This document shows positions 27,019 through 37,409 of a stretch of 64,000 nt of DNA, in pieces (position 1 is the first letter of the stretch; every line of letters starts with the position of its first letter). The notes beneath the pieces were generated by a model. That model was not told the origin of the DNA. It worked only from the letters and a program-made list of their open reading frames with translations, and did not search any database. Position numbers and translations under genes: made by a program. The stretch comes from CAUZFZ01 sp963579025 (GTDB taxonomy: Bacteria > Planctomycetota > Planctomycetia > Planctomycetales > Planctomycetaceae): positions 1 through 64,000 of the forward strand of contig CAUZFZ010000002.1 of NCBI GenBank assembly GCA_963579025.1, read 5' to 3'.

Positions 27019-28623
27019 ATGCGACGACTGGTCTGCCTGCTGGCATCGCTGGTGTGCGGTTCTCGAATCGACACCGCATGCGCCGTGGATCGATTTACCG
27101 ATGTCACCGCGGGGACGGGGATTCGATTGAACACGGTGCCGCGGCCCGGGCAGCCGCAGTATGGCGAGCAGAAGGTGCATGGGGTCGCCGTTGAGGATTT
27201 TGATGGCGATGGGCGGCTGGACTTTATTGTGGTTTGCTTTGGACTGCCCGCCGTGCAGTTGTTTCGCAATGCTGGCGACTTGCGGTTCGAGGATGTCACC
27301 AAAGGGTCTGGGCTCGAAACGTTTGCCGGCTGGGGCACCGGTGCTGCGACCGGGGACTACGATCGAGATGGAATCCTCGATGTGTTCCTGACGTCCCTGG
27401 AATTCAACCGGAAAGACAACAGTCAGGCCGCCCCCGGCAAACACTGTCGCCTCTATCGCGGCCTCGGGCACGGAAAGTTCAAGGATGTCACGGCGGAGTC
27501 AGGCACTCTGATGACCGTGCCCGGACGCAGTTGTGCCTGGTCGGATATCGATAACGACGGATGGCTCGATCTGTTTGTGACGTGCCCGTACTCGGACAGC
27601 GTGATGTTCCGCAACAATCGCGATGGGACCTTCACCAACATCGCCGAACAGGTCGGACTTGCCCTTCCGGACGCCATGAGTCTTGGCTGTGCTTTCGGCG
27701 ACATCGACGACGACGGATTCGATGACCTGTTCGTCACGAATTACGACTCGCAGGTCAGCACGCTGTTGAAAAACGTGGGTGGGCGGTTTCAGGACATCAC
27801 GGCAACGCACGGGCCCACGCGTAAGGCGTCATCGGTTGGCGTTGTGTTTGCCGATCTTTGGAATCGCGGTCGACTCGATCTCTACGAGACCACCGATTCC
27901 TGGCTGTCGGGGGCGAATTCCACGGAGCCGCAATTGATCAGTCAGGGACATGTGGTGGCTCCAAACCTGTTGCTGGCAAATGACGGGAAAGGCAAATTCA
28001 AGGTCACACAGGGAGAAACACTGCTGCACAAGACTCTTTCGCACGACGCCATCATCGAAGACCTGGACCACGACGGCTGGCTGGATATTTACGTCGGCGT
28101 GGACGCAATTCCCACAGGCAACAAATTCGCCACGCACAAAGGCGGCAATCCCATGTGGACTCGGAAGGACGGACAGAGCTGGTCCGAGGTGCGGAAGGAA
28201 TGGGGCGTCGGATTCGAGGCGAATTGTGTGTGTGTGCCTGCGGCCGACTTCGACAACGACGGGGACCTCGATCTGCTCCTGATCAACTTCTACAAGAACA
28301 TTGTTCTCTATCGAAACAACACGGATGACCAGCGCTGGCTGAAGGTCAAGCCGGTTGGCGTGACCAGCAACCTCGACGGCATTGGCGCGTGGGTGCGGCT
28401 GTACGCGGATGTCAAAGGCAAGCGAACGCTGGTCGCAACACGCCACATTCAGTCAGGCGCAGGGTACGGTCGCGCGTCGCAGTTGGAAGCTCATTTCGGG
28501 CTTGGCCGGTTCGCCGCACCGGAATACCAGGTCGAAGTCTTCTTTCCCGCGACGAAGACCACCGTCACTCAGGAGCACGTCAAGCCGGCCCAGCGCATCG
28601 TCATTCGAGAAGCCAGCGAATAA
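27019..28623 (+). CDS. Secreted CRTAC1-like FG-GAP/VCBS-repeat protein with ASPIC/UnbV domain
   Basis: The 534-residue protein has a signal peptide (residues 1-22, 'RLVCLLASLVCG'). It is built of FG-GAP/VCBS beta-propeller blades, each with a calcium-type loop: 'DFDGDGRLDF', 'DYDRDGILDV', 'DIDNDGWLDL', 'DIDDDGFDDL', 'DLDHDGWLDI' and 'DFDNDGDLDL'. The C-terminal 110 residues match the ASPIC/UnbV domain ('SNLDGIGAWVRLYADVKGK', 'HIQSGAGYGRASQLEAHFGLG'). Such proteins are abundant in planctomycetes and are thought to bind ligands or carbohydrate outside the cell. No enzyme activity is implied. Confidence 0.93.
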   Translation: MRRLVCLLASLVCGSRIDTACAVDRFTDVTAGTGIRLNTVPRPGQPQYGEQKVHGVAVEDFDGDGRLDFIVVCFGLPAVQLFRNAGDLRFEDVTKGSGLETFAGWGTGAATGDYDRDGILDVFLTSLEFNRKDNSQAAPGKHCRLYRGLGHGKFKDVTAESGTLMTVPGRSCAWSDIDNDGWLDLFVTCPYSDSVMFRNNRDGTFTNIAEQVGLALPDAMSLGCAFGDIDDDGFDDLFVTNYDSQVSTLLKNVGGRFQDITATHGPTRKASSVGVVFADLWNRGRLDLYETTDSWLSGANSTEPQLISQGHVVAPNLLLANDGKGKFKVTQGETLLHKTLSHDAIIEDLDHDGWLDIYVGVDAIPTGNKFATHKGGNPMWTRKDGQSWSEVRKEWGVGFEANCVCVPAADFDNDGDLDLLLINFYKNIVLYRNNTDDQRWLKVKPVGVTSNLDGIGAWVRLYADVKGKRTLVATRHIQSGAGYGRASQLEAHFGLGRFAAPEYQVEVFFPATKTTVTQEHVKPAQRIVIREASE

Positions 28624-28649
28624 TGCGGATTGGGCGATGTGCGTGAGGG

Positions 28650-28811
28650 TCCACGAAAGACACGAAATCGCACGAAAACAAAACTGAAGCATTCTGATTG
28701 GATGGGCGGCAGTCTGAGTTTGCCAGATATCACAAGAACATGAGCACGGGGTCTTAAATCGGCATCGCTCAATCCTGTTTTCTTTTTCGCGTCATTCGTG
28801 CTTTTCGTGGA
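28650..28811. repeat. Imperfect inverted repeat of the 'CCACGAAA' type
   Basis: The gap between the CRTAC gene and the next gene starts with TCCACGAAAGACACGAA and ends with the inverted counterpart (TTCGTGCTTTTCGTGGA). The arms are about 37 bases long and imperfect, enclosing about 90 unrelated bases. It ends 15 bases before the downstream ATG. Confidence 0.65.
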
Positions 28812-28826
28812 TTAAAGGAAGTCTCA

Positions 28827-30947
28827 ATGAATCACTCCTTCGCATCATTAGTGGTCCTTCTGGCGGCTGGTTTGCCGCAGTCTTCATCGGTGCGTGCGGC
28901 GGACAACCCGAGTGCTGATGGCCTGCATCAGTTCCGCACGATGCTGGTGGGAACGCTGTCGTTGCCGGACGAGGAGTTTCTGAAGTTCGCGGAATCGATG
29001 AAGCCGGAAGTCATTGTGATGGGAGCATTCGGCGCACCTCAGTTTGTCGCTCAGGAGGATCGGCGCGAATGGCTCGGCAAGTGGCGGGATATCTTCTCCC
29101 GCATGCATCGCAGCAACATCAAAGTTGTGGGCATGATCGAGTTACTCAACGTGGGCAACACGCCGGACGAAGCGATGAAATTTGTCGACTTCTTCGAGAA
29201 CCACTGGGACGAACAGTTGCTGGGCAGGAAGCCGGACGCCCGTGGCATCGACCTCCTGGAAATCCGAACCATGCCGCCTGCAAAGCAGTCAGGAGCCCAC
29301 GCGCCGCGTGGCTGCGCCGTGAACCCGCATTGGCTGTCCGTCGAAAAAGGGTTCGTCAAAGCAATGATCGATGCAGGCATTGATGGCTTTATTACGCATC
29401 GAAACATGTTCGGCGAATGTGGGTGCCCGTTCTGTCATGCCGCATCAACGGAGGATCGCGCACACAACGACGCAACCAGGGCGACGAAGAAGGACGAGTC
29501 GCACAAACACTCGCACGCTGAGGCCTCGTGTTCACACTGCCAGAACGGCTTCCGCAACTGGCTGTCACACCGGTTCGACAAGGCGGGGCTGAATGAGAAA
29601 CTGGGTATTAACAACCTCGCGAAATACCAATTGCCGGCTGTCTACGGACATCATCGAGACCACGAACACCTGCCGAGTGCACTGGAACTCGAGGGCATGA
29701 AGTATGCCCGGCACGCCATCAAGTCTGCTTACGATGACGTGTTCGTTGATTTCGGACGCAGCATGAAGCCGGATCTGCTGCTGGCTCAATGGAATCACAT
29801 GCCGTACTTCGACGAACTGCATCTGGATGGTGGACACATCCCGGTCTGGGACATGACCACGTTCGGTCACGCATCGGCCAACGAACGGTGGAGTCTGCCA
29901 GTCGATCTGTGGGGCAAGGGCGAAGACTTCTACTGGTACTGCAACTGGGGTACATGCCAGAACACGCAGCTTGAGAAGCGCTTTCTGGCCGATATCACGC
30001 TGTATGCCAAACTGCTGCGGAGTTTCGCGCGAGGAAAGCCGTACGTGATTAACAAGTACGACTTCTACCGCCCACGTAACATGATGGCTGAAGCTGCCGC
30101 CCTGGGAATGATGGCCGGCGCAATCGCAGTGCCGTATCGCACTGAAGAAGACCGTCGCGTGATGCTGCGATACATGCAGTTCGTGCAGGCTCACTCCGAT
30201 CTGTACGCGGATCAAAATGGGCAGCCAGTCTCAGATGTGCTGCTCGTTCATCCGCGCACGGCCTCGCATCGTGGTCGGGCAGATGGACTGGAGATGATCG
30301 AAGTCGCAGGGCGAACAATGCTGACGGAGCACATTCAGTTCGATTTCGTGCCAGATGATCTGCTCAGCACAGTGGAGCTTGCGAATTACAAAGCGGTCAT
30401 CGTCGCGGACTCGATCGGATTAGAGACAGCTCGCCTGGCCGAGTATCAAAGCAAAGGCGGCCAGGTGATTGCCGTTCCTCGCACTGCCCGGGACGCGAGT
30501 GATCCGGCATGGTCGAAGATCGCAGCCGTCGTGGTCAGCGGCCTGAAACCTCACACGGGCGGCACGAGTGAGGCTCAGCCATTTCACGATGCGCTGCACC
30601 GGGCACTCAACGATCGTCACGCCCGATTTACGGCGCCCTATACGGTCGAGCCACATCTCTACCGGCGCGCCGATTCGTACGTTGTTCATCTGGTGAACTA
30701 CAACCACGAAGAAAAGGCGAGCGGTCGCGCCGTGGTCGAACGAGAGGCTCCAATCGCAGCACCTGAGGTGACGGTTCGCTTACCCTTGGGTGAAGGTGAG
30801 AAAGTCGATCGAGTCACGTTCCTGGATCCAGACGCCGATGGGCGCAAGTCTCTGAAGTACGAGCAACAGGGCCGGACGCTTTCACTGACGACACCGTCGT
30901 TTCTCACCTATGGTGTATGTCTGATCACACTGAAAAGCACGCGTTGA
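28827..30947 (+). CDS. Secreted glycoside-hydrolase-like (TIM-barrel) protein of unknown specificity
   Basis: The protein has 706 residues, with a signal peptide (1-25) and an AAGGAAG ribosome site 5 bases before the ATG. Residues about 35-450 look like a TIM barrel similar to hypothetical glycosidases and GH42-like enzymes: 'DGFITHRNMFGECGCPFCH', 'SHCQNGFRNWLSHRF', 'LLLAQWNHMPYF', 'VWDMTTFGHASANERWSLP'. Residues about 450-560 resemble a GATase-like beta-galactosidase trimerisation domain ('KAVIVADSIGLETARLAEYQ'), followed by a beta-rich end. A His/Cys-rich insert (about 200-235) may bind a metal. Carbohydrate cleavage is inferred from fold only; no catalytic pair is assigned. Confidence 0.75.
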   Translation: MNHSFASLVVLLAAGLPQSSSVRAADNPSADGLHQFRTMLVGTLSLPDEEFLKFAESMKPEVIVMGAFGAPQFVAQEDRREWLGKWRDIFSRMHRSNIKVVGMIELLNVGNTPDEAMKFVDFFENHWDEQLLGRKPDARGIDLLEIRTMPPAKQSGAHAPRGCAVNPHWLSVEKGFVKAMIDAGIDGFITHRNMFGECGCPFCHAASTEDRAHNDATRATKKDESHKHSHAEASCSHCQNGFRNWLSHRFDKAGLNEKLGINNLAKYQLPAVYGHHRDHEHLPSALELEGMKYARHAIKSAYDDVFVDFGRSMKPDLLLAQWNHMPYFDELHLDGGHIPVWDMTTFGHASANERWSLPVDLWGKGEDFYWYCNWGTCQNTQLEKRFLADITLYAKLLRSFARGKPYVINKYDFYRPRNMMAEAAALGMMAGAIAVPYRTEEDRRVMLRYMQFVQAHSDLYADQNGQPVSDVLLVHPRTASHRGRADGLEMIEVAGRTMLTEHIQFDFVPDDLLSTVELANYKAVIVADSIGLETARLAEYQSKGGQVIAVPRTARDASDPAWSKIAAVVVSGLKPHTGGTSEAQPFHDALHRALNDRHARFTAPYTVEPHLYRRADSYVVHLVNYNHEEKASGRAVVEREAPIAAPEVTVRLPLGEGEKVDRVTFLDPDADGRKSLKYEQQGRTLSLTTPSFLTYGVCLITLKSTR

Positions 30948-31246
30948 CTGACGGCCCGGCAACAACGGGACTCGTATTGGGCCGATCATTGCCGCGGATG
31001 CGGAAGTGCGGCCGCATGTCAGCCAGTCGTGCTGCTTGATATGTGCGGCATGTGACCGCAAGATGAATTGCTTCCGACATAAGTACACTGGTGTGGCTGC
31101 TCCATCGAGTATTGGCGAGTTGGACCGCAATCACACTTGAATTGCGGTCCTGGTTCATACAAGGCGGCGGGCTTGGATTCAGTGACATCATTTTCAGATT
31201 CCTGGATCCGGTCGGCGCGACAATTCGTGATATTGAGGTCAAGAAT

Positions 31247-34200
31247 ATGGTCCCGACGATCCGGCGGTCACGTTTCGCACGCCGGCTTCGTGGACGCAAG
31301 CGTATTGTTAACGGAAGCCCTCGCCAGGCAGCCGAGCGGCTGGAATGTCGGTGTATGCTCACGGGCACGTTTGACTTTGAAGTCCTGGCCGCGACCGGCC
31401 AGAACAGCCTCACAGACATTCAAGCTGCCGTTTCAGTAAACGATTCGGGAAACATCGCATTTGTGGGTTCGCGTTCGACAGGCCAGAGCGTCTATTTCGC
31501 GGGCAGCGGATCGGCGCCGCAGATCGTTAGCTTCGGTTCTCCGAGCAGTTCACGGACGTACGGCCGTGAATTACAGATCAACAACAACAATCAGATCGCG
31601 GCCGTCGATACGATTGCCGGCGGAAGAAGAGCGCGTATCTGGAACGCCAATAATCCCGGATTTTTCACCACCATCGCTCGCTCAACGACTCCTTCACCGC
31701 CTTCAGACTTTTTCGACGCGCTATCCAGCATTGCCAGCATCGCCAACGATGGCCAATTGTCATTTACAGGACTCGAAGACTCGACATTCGAGATTCATCT
31801 GAGTGATCAGGTGGTAGATGCTCGGGACGCGTTCAGCCCGTTCTCTGAAGTCACGTCGTTGCCGTCCGGGTCGTTCTTCCGGTTTCGGGCTGCAGACGGA
31901 GATCGTGTTGTCGTCGCCGCACGTGTGGGCACAGCCAGAAGCATCGTTCTTCATGACATCACGGGAACTGACACGCAAACAACCATTGCGACAACCACTG
32001 GAGGTGCGTGGTCAAATCTTGGAATCAGGCCTGGCATCGCAGATGACGGAAATGCCGTCACGTTTTTCGGTGATCTGACCGCAGCAGGTGCTGCCAGTCT
32101 GGGACTGGATCCCGGTGCTGGAATCTTCGCATTCGTGGAATCCGGCGGTGCCGCAGTGATCGAGCGGATTGCGGGCATATCGGGGAACGCGTTCCTCGAT
32201 CCCGGCGAAGTGTTCGAAGATGACAACGGCAATGGCACTCTTGATATGGGCGAGGATAAAGGTGGGTTTTCCTCATTCAGTACTGATGCCCTCGTTGGCA
32301 TCGGCACATCACTGGTCACAGCTCCAGCGGATCCGACACGTCTGACTGTGTCGTTCGTTGCGACAGGGCAGCAGTCGGGACAGCTCGGACTTTACGTGAG
32401 CAATGTGAATGTCGCAGCGAACCTCGCAGTGGATGGACTGACCGTCCTCGATCCTGCCCTGGCGCTTGCCGTCGGGGATTCGATTACGGGATTGAGCGGC
32501 ACTGTGTCGACCATCAATCAGATTAACGAGGTCAACAATTTCGGTGACGTGGCCACTATTGTTGGCATGTCGACGGGAACTGAAGCCGCTGTGCTGGGTA
32601 GGTCATCGATCGCGGACAACGTCATGATCGATTCGTTCAGTCACTTTGAAAACGACCCGTCGAGACTTGCACTGACATATGAGCTGGCCACTGACCTGAC
32701 CGATCCATTCTCGCTGGCTTTCTTCAATTCCGACGACGGGACCTTTGATTCCGGAACGGATCTCGCAATTGGAAGCGAGTTGTCAGTTTCCAGCGACCTC
32801 ATCCAGAACAGTAATGGCGCACTGTCGCTGCGTAACGAATCGGGGGCCACAGAATCTTCAGGAGCGGCGCTGTCGACGGGCAGGCATGTCTTAGTCATCG
32901 ATGTCGCGGCATTGGCTGACAGTGGCGATGCGACGTTTCTCGCGTTGGAACAGGCACTTCTCGATCAGGACGTGGAAATTGTACTCGCCGTGGCAGACTC
33001 AAATGCAGAGCTGCGGGAAACAACTGAGACTGACAATGACATCGCATTCCAGGGATTCTACCAGCGGGATAGTGCTGAACGCGTTGCCGTACGCTCAGCA
33101 TTCGGCACCGATGACGAGGTGGATGTCGAATCCGGCGGATTGGTGCTGACACTGGACGACGGAAATGTGTCGTCGTCCGTCACTCTGGCAGGTGCTGCCG
33201 ATATTCTGATTGTCACTTCCAGTGGCAGCGACGCTGTGCTGGTAGATTCTGCTGTGACGGTTTCCGTTATCGCTGTTCTGGGAGACGGCGACGATTTTGC
33301 TGTTGGCGGCGCGGGCGATGATGAACTGCATGGAGGCATGGGCACGGACGTGCTTCTGGGTGAAGGGTTTGGCCCGACTTTCACCGGTCCGGAGCTGACG
33401 TCGTTTCTCGATGCGCTGGCAATGCAGCAAATCGTACTGGGAAGCGTCACGCTCGGACCTGTTGGAACCGGTTCGGACATGCTGTTCGGCGATGAAGACT
33501 TCGACGTGCTGTTCGGCGGCGGCGGCAGCGACATGCTGGAGTCCGGAGACGGCGGCTCCATCGTTTTCGCCGATGCGTTCACTGTCTCGGGTTCGTTGAA
33601 TTTTAATTTCAGCAGTTTTCTGAATTCCTCAAGTCAGGACAATGCGGAGAGCCTGCTCACGCAGGGGCTAGTGTTCCAGACAGCCATCGGCCTGCCCGGT
33701 GATGGATCGAACACCAACGAGATCACTGGTGGCAGTGGGTTCGATCTGGTGTTCGGCAGTGCCGGCGCTGACAACGTCGACACGGGCGGCGGGACGGTCG
33801 ATGTGGTGTTCGGCTTCGGGGGAGTCGACACGATCAATGCCGGCGACACAGACTCTCTGGTTGCTGTCGGCGGAGACGGGAACGACATCATCACCGGTGG
33901 AAGTACCGCGAACATTCTGGTTGGCGGAGCGGGCAACGATAGCGTCACGGGTGGCGCCGGCGCTGACGTCGTGATTGGTGACAGTTTCACCTTCGCGCTC
34001 AACGGCGAAGATGGTTTCACAAATTTCCTTTCCAATTTCCGGGAGGGCAAGCTGTCGTTTCAAGTCTCGCTGGAGTCCATGGATTCCGGCCAGGACACGT
34101 TAAGCGGGCTCGGTGGATTCGACGTGCTTGTTGGAGGTGACGGCGCCGACACGCTCACCGGCGGTGACGGTGGAGGGTTGCTGTTCGGTGACGCGTTCAA

Positions 34201-37200
34201 CCTCACCGCAGGTCCGAGTGAAGTGAGTTTCGAAAGTGTGTTCGATGGCAGTGACGACTCGGGCAACCCCAATAACGACAGCCCGCAAACGCAGGAAACG
34301 AAGAAAACGAAGTCCCGAAGTCTCTTCAGCAGATTCCTGACTCTGCTGGGGACACCGCAGTTTTCTCAGAATGGTTCTGGCGACGACGTCATTAACGGCG
34401 GAAGTGGTATCGATCTGATCGTCGGTGGTGAGGGCAACGACGTTGGCGATGGCGGTGCTGGAGCCAGCTTTGTTGACATTCTGATCGGAAATGAGGGCAA
34501 CGATACGCTCACGGCCCGTCAGTCCTTCCTCAGCATCATGTTTGGTGGCATCGGCGACGACACCCTGGAAGCATCAACCGTACCGGGGAGTCTGGGCAGC
34601 ATCCTGTTCGGCGATGGGTTTCGTTTTCTGGGCGTCCCGGTCAACCCGACGTCGGTGATCACCTTCGACTTCAACGGTCTGTTGCCTGTGCGTTTCGGGA
34701 TCGCGACTGGTCTTGTTCAGGACGGGAATGGTGCCGATCGGCTGACGGGTGCCCGTGACGGATTCAATCTCATGGTGGGTGGCGGCGGCAATGACACTCT
34801 GACCGGTGCGGGCCTGGTGGATTTCATGCTGGGCGATTCCGTGAACCTGGGTGTTGAAATTGTGATCGACTTTTCGGGCGTCTCGGTTGATAACACACTC
34901 GAAGAGAACTTCGAGTCCATCAACACCAGCTTTGAGTTGCCCGGCCTCGCGGCGACCGGGAACGACGTGCTGCAGCAGAGCGGCAATGGATTCACAATCG
35001 CGACTGGAGGTGATGGAAACGATGTTATCGACGGCGGCGGTGGGACATTGGACATCCTGTCTGGCAACGCTGGCGTCGACACGATTCGCGGCAACGCCGG
35101 TTTCAACGTCATTGCTGGTGGCATCGATTCGGACTCGGTGACGGGCGGTGACGATGGCAACCTGCTGCTGGGCGACACGTTCAACTTCAACGTCCCCGGC
35201 GCTATCAATTTCGACGACATCAGGGACGGGCGGATCGTCTCACCCCCTGGCCTGATACCTACTGGTGATGGCGACGACACGATCACCGGAGGTCAGGGGT
35301 TGGACGTCATCATTGGCGGGTCTGGTGATGATCTAATCAGTGCCGGTAACGGATTCAATGCAGTCCTGGGGGATACGATTACCGTCACCGGGCAATCCTT
35401 CAACTTTTTCAATGTGTTCGGTGCCGCGCTCGTCAGTGCGATCTTTGGTGATGCGAACGGGATATTGGACAGAACCCTGGCCGCGTTAGGTCTGAGTGGT
35501 ACGGGCGACGACACGGTCACTGGCGGTAGCGACATTGATGTCGTTTTTGGTGGCGACGGCGACGACAGCATCTCTGGCGGCGGCGGACCAGTGAATTTCC
35601 TTGTCGGTGGAAACGGTAACGACACCGTCGTTGGAAATGACCCGGATGAGGTGATCTTTGGTGGACCGGGCGATGACGAACTGTCTGGCGGGGCCGGTAA
35701 TGACCGCCTGGAGAGTGAAGGCGGCGACGACATCTTCCGGGGTGGCAATGGCAATGATTCTGTTTTTGGGGGCGAGGGAAACGATCAGTTGTTTGGCGAA
35801 GATGGCGACGACGAACTGAACGGTGAGAACGGGCAAGATGTTCTGGACGGTGGTGATGCGAATGATGTGATTCGTGGTGGTGCCGGCAACGATCGACTGA
35901 GTGGCGGGGCTGGTAGCGACCTGCTTGATGGTGGTGACGCGGACGACATGCTCTTCGGAGGCCCCGGTAACGATCGACTGATCGGCGGGGCGGGGATCGA
36001 CCTGCTGCAGGGTGACGAGGGCTCGGACACGCTGATCAACCCAGATGACATGGAATCTACAGAGGCGTCTCCGGTGCAAGTGGATTTACGATTGGTGCTG
36101 TCGGCAACACCCACGGATGCGAACGGACACGTTGCGAACCTGACGACAGACGTTGATTTTCTGGATGAATGGGATGATTTCTTTGTCGAAATCTGGGCGA
36201 GTACTCCAAACGACGATACGTCTTCCCTGAGCACGTACAGTCTGAATCTGCGATACGACGTGAATCTGTTTTCGGCGAACAGTGCGGAATTCGGTCCGGG
36301 TTTTTCGCTGTCGCAGGTGTCCGGTGTCGATGACGACGACGGAATTGTTGATCTCAGCGCGGCAACTGTCATCGCGGACGCCGGTCGAGATGAGTTTGTC
36401 CTGCTGGGACGCGTTTCTTTCGTATCCGCTGTTGCGGACGATCTGCCGAACAATCAGTTTGGTGCCTACATTCTGCCGTCACTGGGGGCGCGGTTTGTGA
36501 CCTCTGATGTCACGACAACGACGGTCGGTGGAGTTGAGGCTGACACGACTCTTGCTGTACTCGTTCCGGAAATCTGGCCGGTGATGTTCGACCTGGATGA
36601 CAACGGCACCATCGGTTTCGGCGACGTGACTCTGTTTGCAGCAGCCTTCGGTGGCAGTGTCGGCACGGATGGTTCCGCGTTCGGCAGTGACTTTGATCGA
36701 AACGGTGTTGTCGGTTTCGGGGATGTAAGCGTCTTTGCGAACAACTTCAGTCGTTCTCGCGACGAACCAGATCGCCAGAGCTATGCGGGAAACTTTCCCG
36801 TTGCATGGCGGCCGACAAACGCCCTCCGTCTCGCCTCGACTGCCCAAAACCCTGGGGGGAATCCGAATGTCTCGGCTGACCCACTCGACGCATCGGCATT
36901 GCGGGACCTGGCGGATACGGCGGTGGAGCTGTTCGCGTCCGCCGGTCTGGACGAGTCTGCAACCGAGTCATTGCGTGCAGTGGACATCGTCGTCAGAGAC
37001 CTGCCGACGGGCATACTGGGACGAGCGGAAGAGGCTCGGATTCTGATTGATGTGAATGCGTCCGGTGTCGGATGGTTCGTGGGCAGCTCCCCCATGAATC
37101 ACAACGAATTCAGTCTGTCAGACAGTGCACGGTTTGCTCTCGCCCCTTCCGTTCGGGACCGAATCGATCTACTGAGTGTGATCGCACACGAACTTGGTCA

Positions 37201-37351
37201 CATCGCCGGACTGCACCACACGGACGATGGTTTCATGCAGGGGACGTTGGCATCTGGAGAACGCCGGCTTCCAGCACCACACAAAATCGACGCGCATTTT
37301 GCTACGTTCCATCACGTGAGCGACGCTTCTGAGATTGATCGACTCATCTGA
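31247..37351 (+). CDS. Giant RTX-repeat surface protein with dockerin and metzincin-like C-terminus
   Basis: The protein has 2034 residues from the ATG at 31247. The Arg-rich N-terminus leads into 'ERLECRCMLTG', a form of the planctomycete export motif. Residues about 45-440 carry repeated 'NxxGxIAF' blades. A CARDB-like region follows (about 458-605), then RTX calcium-binding islands (about 680-1610) separated by 30-40-residue spacers. Next come a cohesin-like beta region (about 1615-1780) and a two-loop dockerin type I pair ('DLDDNGTIGFGDV', 'DFDRNGVVGFGDV', about 1780-1840). The end is a zinc-protease-like domain with H1981-ELGHIAGLH-H1991 and a Met shortly after ('DDGFMQG'). It is likely exported; a role in adhesion or cell-surface assembly is inference. 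Confidence 0.9.
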   Translation: MVPTIRRSRFARRLRGRKRIVNGSPRQAAERLECRCMLTGTFDFEVLAATGQNSLTDIQAAVSVNDSGNIAFVGSRSTGQSVYFAGSGSAPQIVSFGSPSSSRTYGRELQINNNNQIAAVDTIAGGRRARIWNANNPGFFTTIARSTTPSPPSDFFDALSSIASIANDGQLSFTGLEDSTFEIHLSDQVVDARDAFSPFSEVTSLPSGSFFRFRAADGDRVVVAARVGTARSIVLHDITGTDTQTTIATTTGGAWSNLGIRPGIADDGNAVTFFGDLTAAGAASLGLDPGAGIFAFVESGGAAVIERIAGISGNAFLDPGEVFEDDNGNGTLDMGEDKGGFSSFSTDALVGIGTSLVTAPADPTRLTVSFVATGQQSGQLGLYVSNVNVAANLAVDGLTVLDPALALAVGDSITGLSGTVSTINQINEVNNFGDVATIVGMSTGTEAAVLGRSSIADNVMIDSFSHFENDPSRLALTYELATDLTDPFSLAFFNSDDGTFDSGTDLAIGSELSVSSDLIQNSNGALSLRNESGATESSGAALSTGRHVLVIDVAALADSGDATFLALEQALLDQDVEIVLAVADSNAELRETTETDNDIAFQGFYQRDSAERVAVRSAFGTDDEVDVESGGLVLTLDDGNVSSSVTLAGAADILIVTSSGSDAVLVDSAVTVSVIAVLGDGDDFAVGGAGDDELHGGMGTDVLLGEGFGPTFTGPELTSFLDALAMQQIVLGSVTLGPVGTGSDMLFGDEDFDVLFGGGGSDMLESGDGGSIVFADAFTVSGSLNFNFSSFLNSSSQDNAESLLTQGLVFQTAIGLPGDGSNTNEITGGSGFDLVFGSAGADNVDTGGGTVDVVFGFGGVDTINAGDTDSLVAVGGDGNDIITGGSTANILVGGAGNDSVTGGAGADVVIGDSFTFALNGEDGFTNFLSNFREGKLSFQVSLESMDSGQDTLSGLGGFDVLVGGDGADTLTGGDGGGLLFGDAFNLTAGPSEVSFESVFDGSDDSGNPNNDSPQTQETKKTKSRSLFSRFLTLLGTPQFSQNGSGDDVINGGSGIDLIVGGEGNDVGDGGAGASFVDILIGNEGNDTLTARQSFLSIMFGGIGDDTLEASTVPGSLGSILFGDGFRFLGVPVNPTSVITFDFNGLLPVRFGIATGLVQDGNGADRLTGARDGFNLMVGGGGNDTLTGAGLVDFMLGDSVNLGVEIVIDFSGVSVDNTLEENFESINTSFELPGLAATGNDVLQQSGNGFTIATGGDGNDVIDGGGGTLDILSGNAGVDTIRGNAGFNVIAGGIDSDSVTGGDDGNLLLGDTFNFNVPGAINFDDIRDGRIVSPPGLIPTGDGDDTITGGQGLDVIIGGSGDDLISAGNGFNAVLGDTITVTGQSFNFFNVFGAALVSAIFGDANGILDRTLAALGLSGTGDDTVTGGSDIDVVFGGDGDDSISGGGGPVNFLVGGNGNDTVVGNDPDEVIFGGPGDDELSGGAGNDRLESEGGDDIFRGGNGNDSVFGGEGNDQLFGEDGDDELNGENGQDVLDGGDANDVIRGGAGNDRLSGGAGSDLLDGGDADDMLFGGPGNDRLIGGAGIDLLQGDEGSDTLINPDDMESTEASPVQVDLRLVLSATPTDANGHVANLTTDVDFLDEWDDFFVEIWASTPNDDTSSLSTYSLNLRYDVNLFSANSAEFGPGFSLSQVSGVDDDDGIVDLSAATVIADAGRDEFVLLGRVSFVSAVADDLPNNQFGAYILPSLGARFVTSDVTTTTVGGVEADTTLAVLVPEIWPVMFDLDDNGTIGFGDVTLFAAAFGGSVGTDGSAFGSDFDRNGVVGFGDVSVFANNFSRSRDEPDRQSYAGNFPVAWRPTNALRLASTAQNPGGNPNVSADPLDASALRDLADTAVELFASAGLDESATESLRAVDIVVRDLPTGILGRAEEARILIDVNASGVGWFVGSSPMNHNEFSLSDSARFALAPSVRDRIDLLSVIAHELGHIAGLHHTDDGFMQGTLASGERRLPAPHKIDAHFATFHHVSDASEIDRLI

Positions 37352-37409
37352 AACTCGCGTAGTTGCCAAGCCGAGCGACCCTGACACCGTTATTCATGGA
37401 GCTGCCAAC

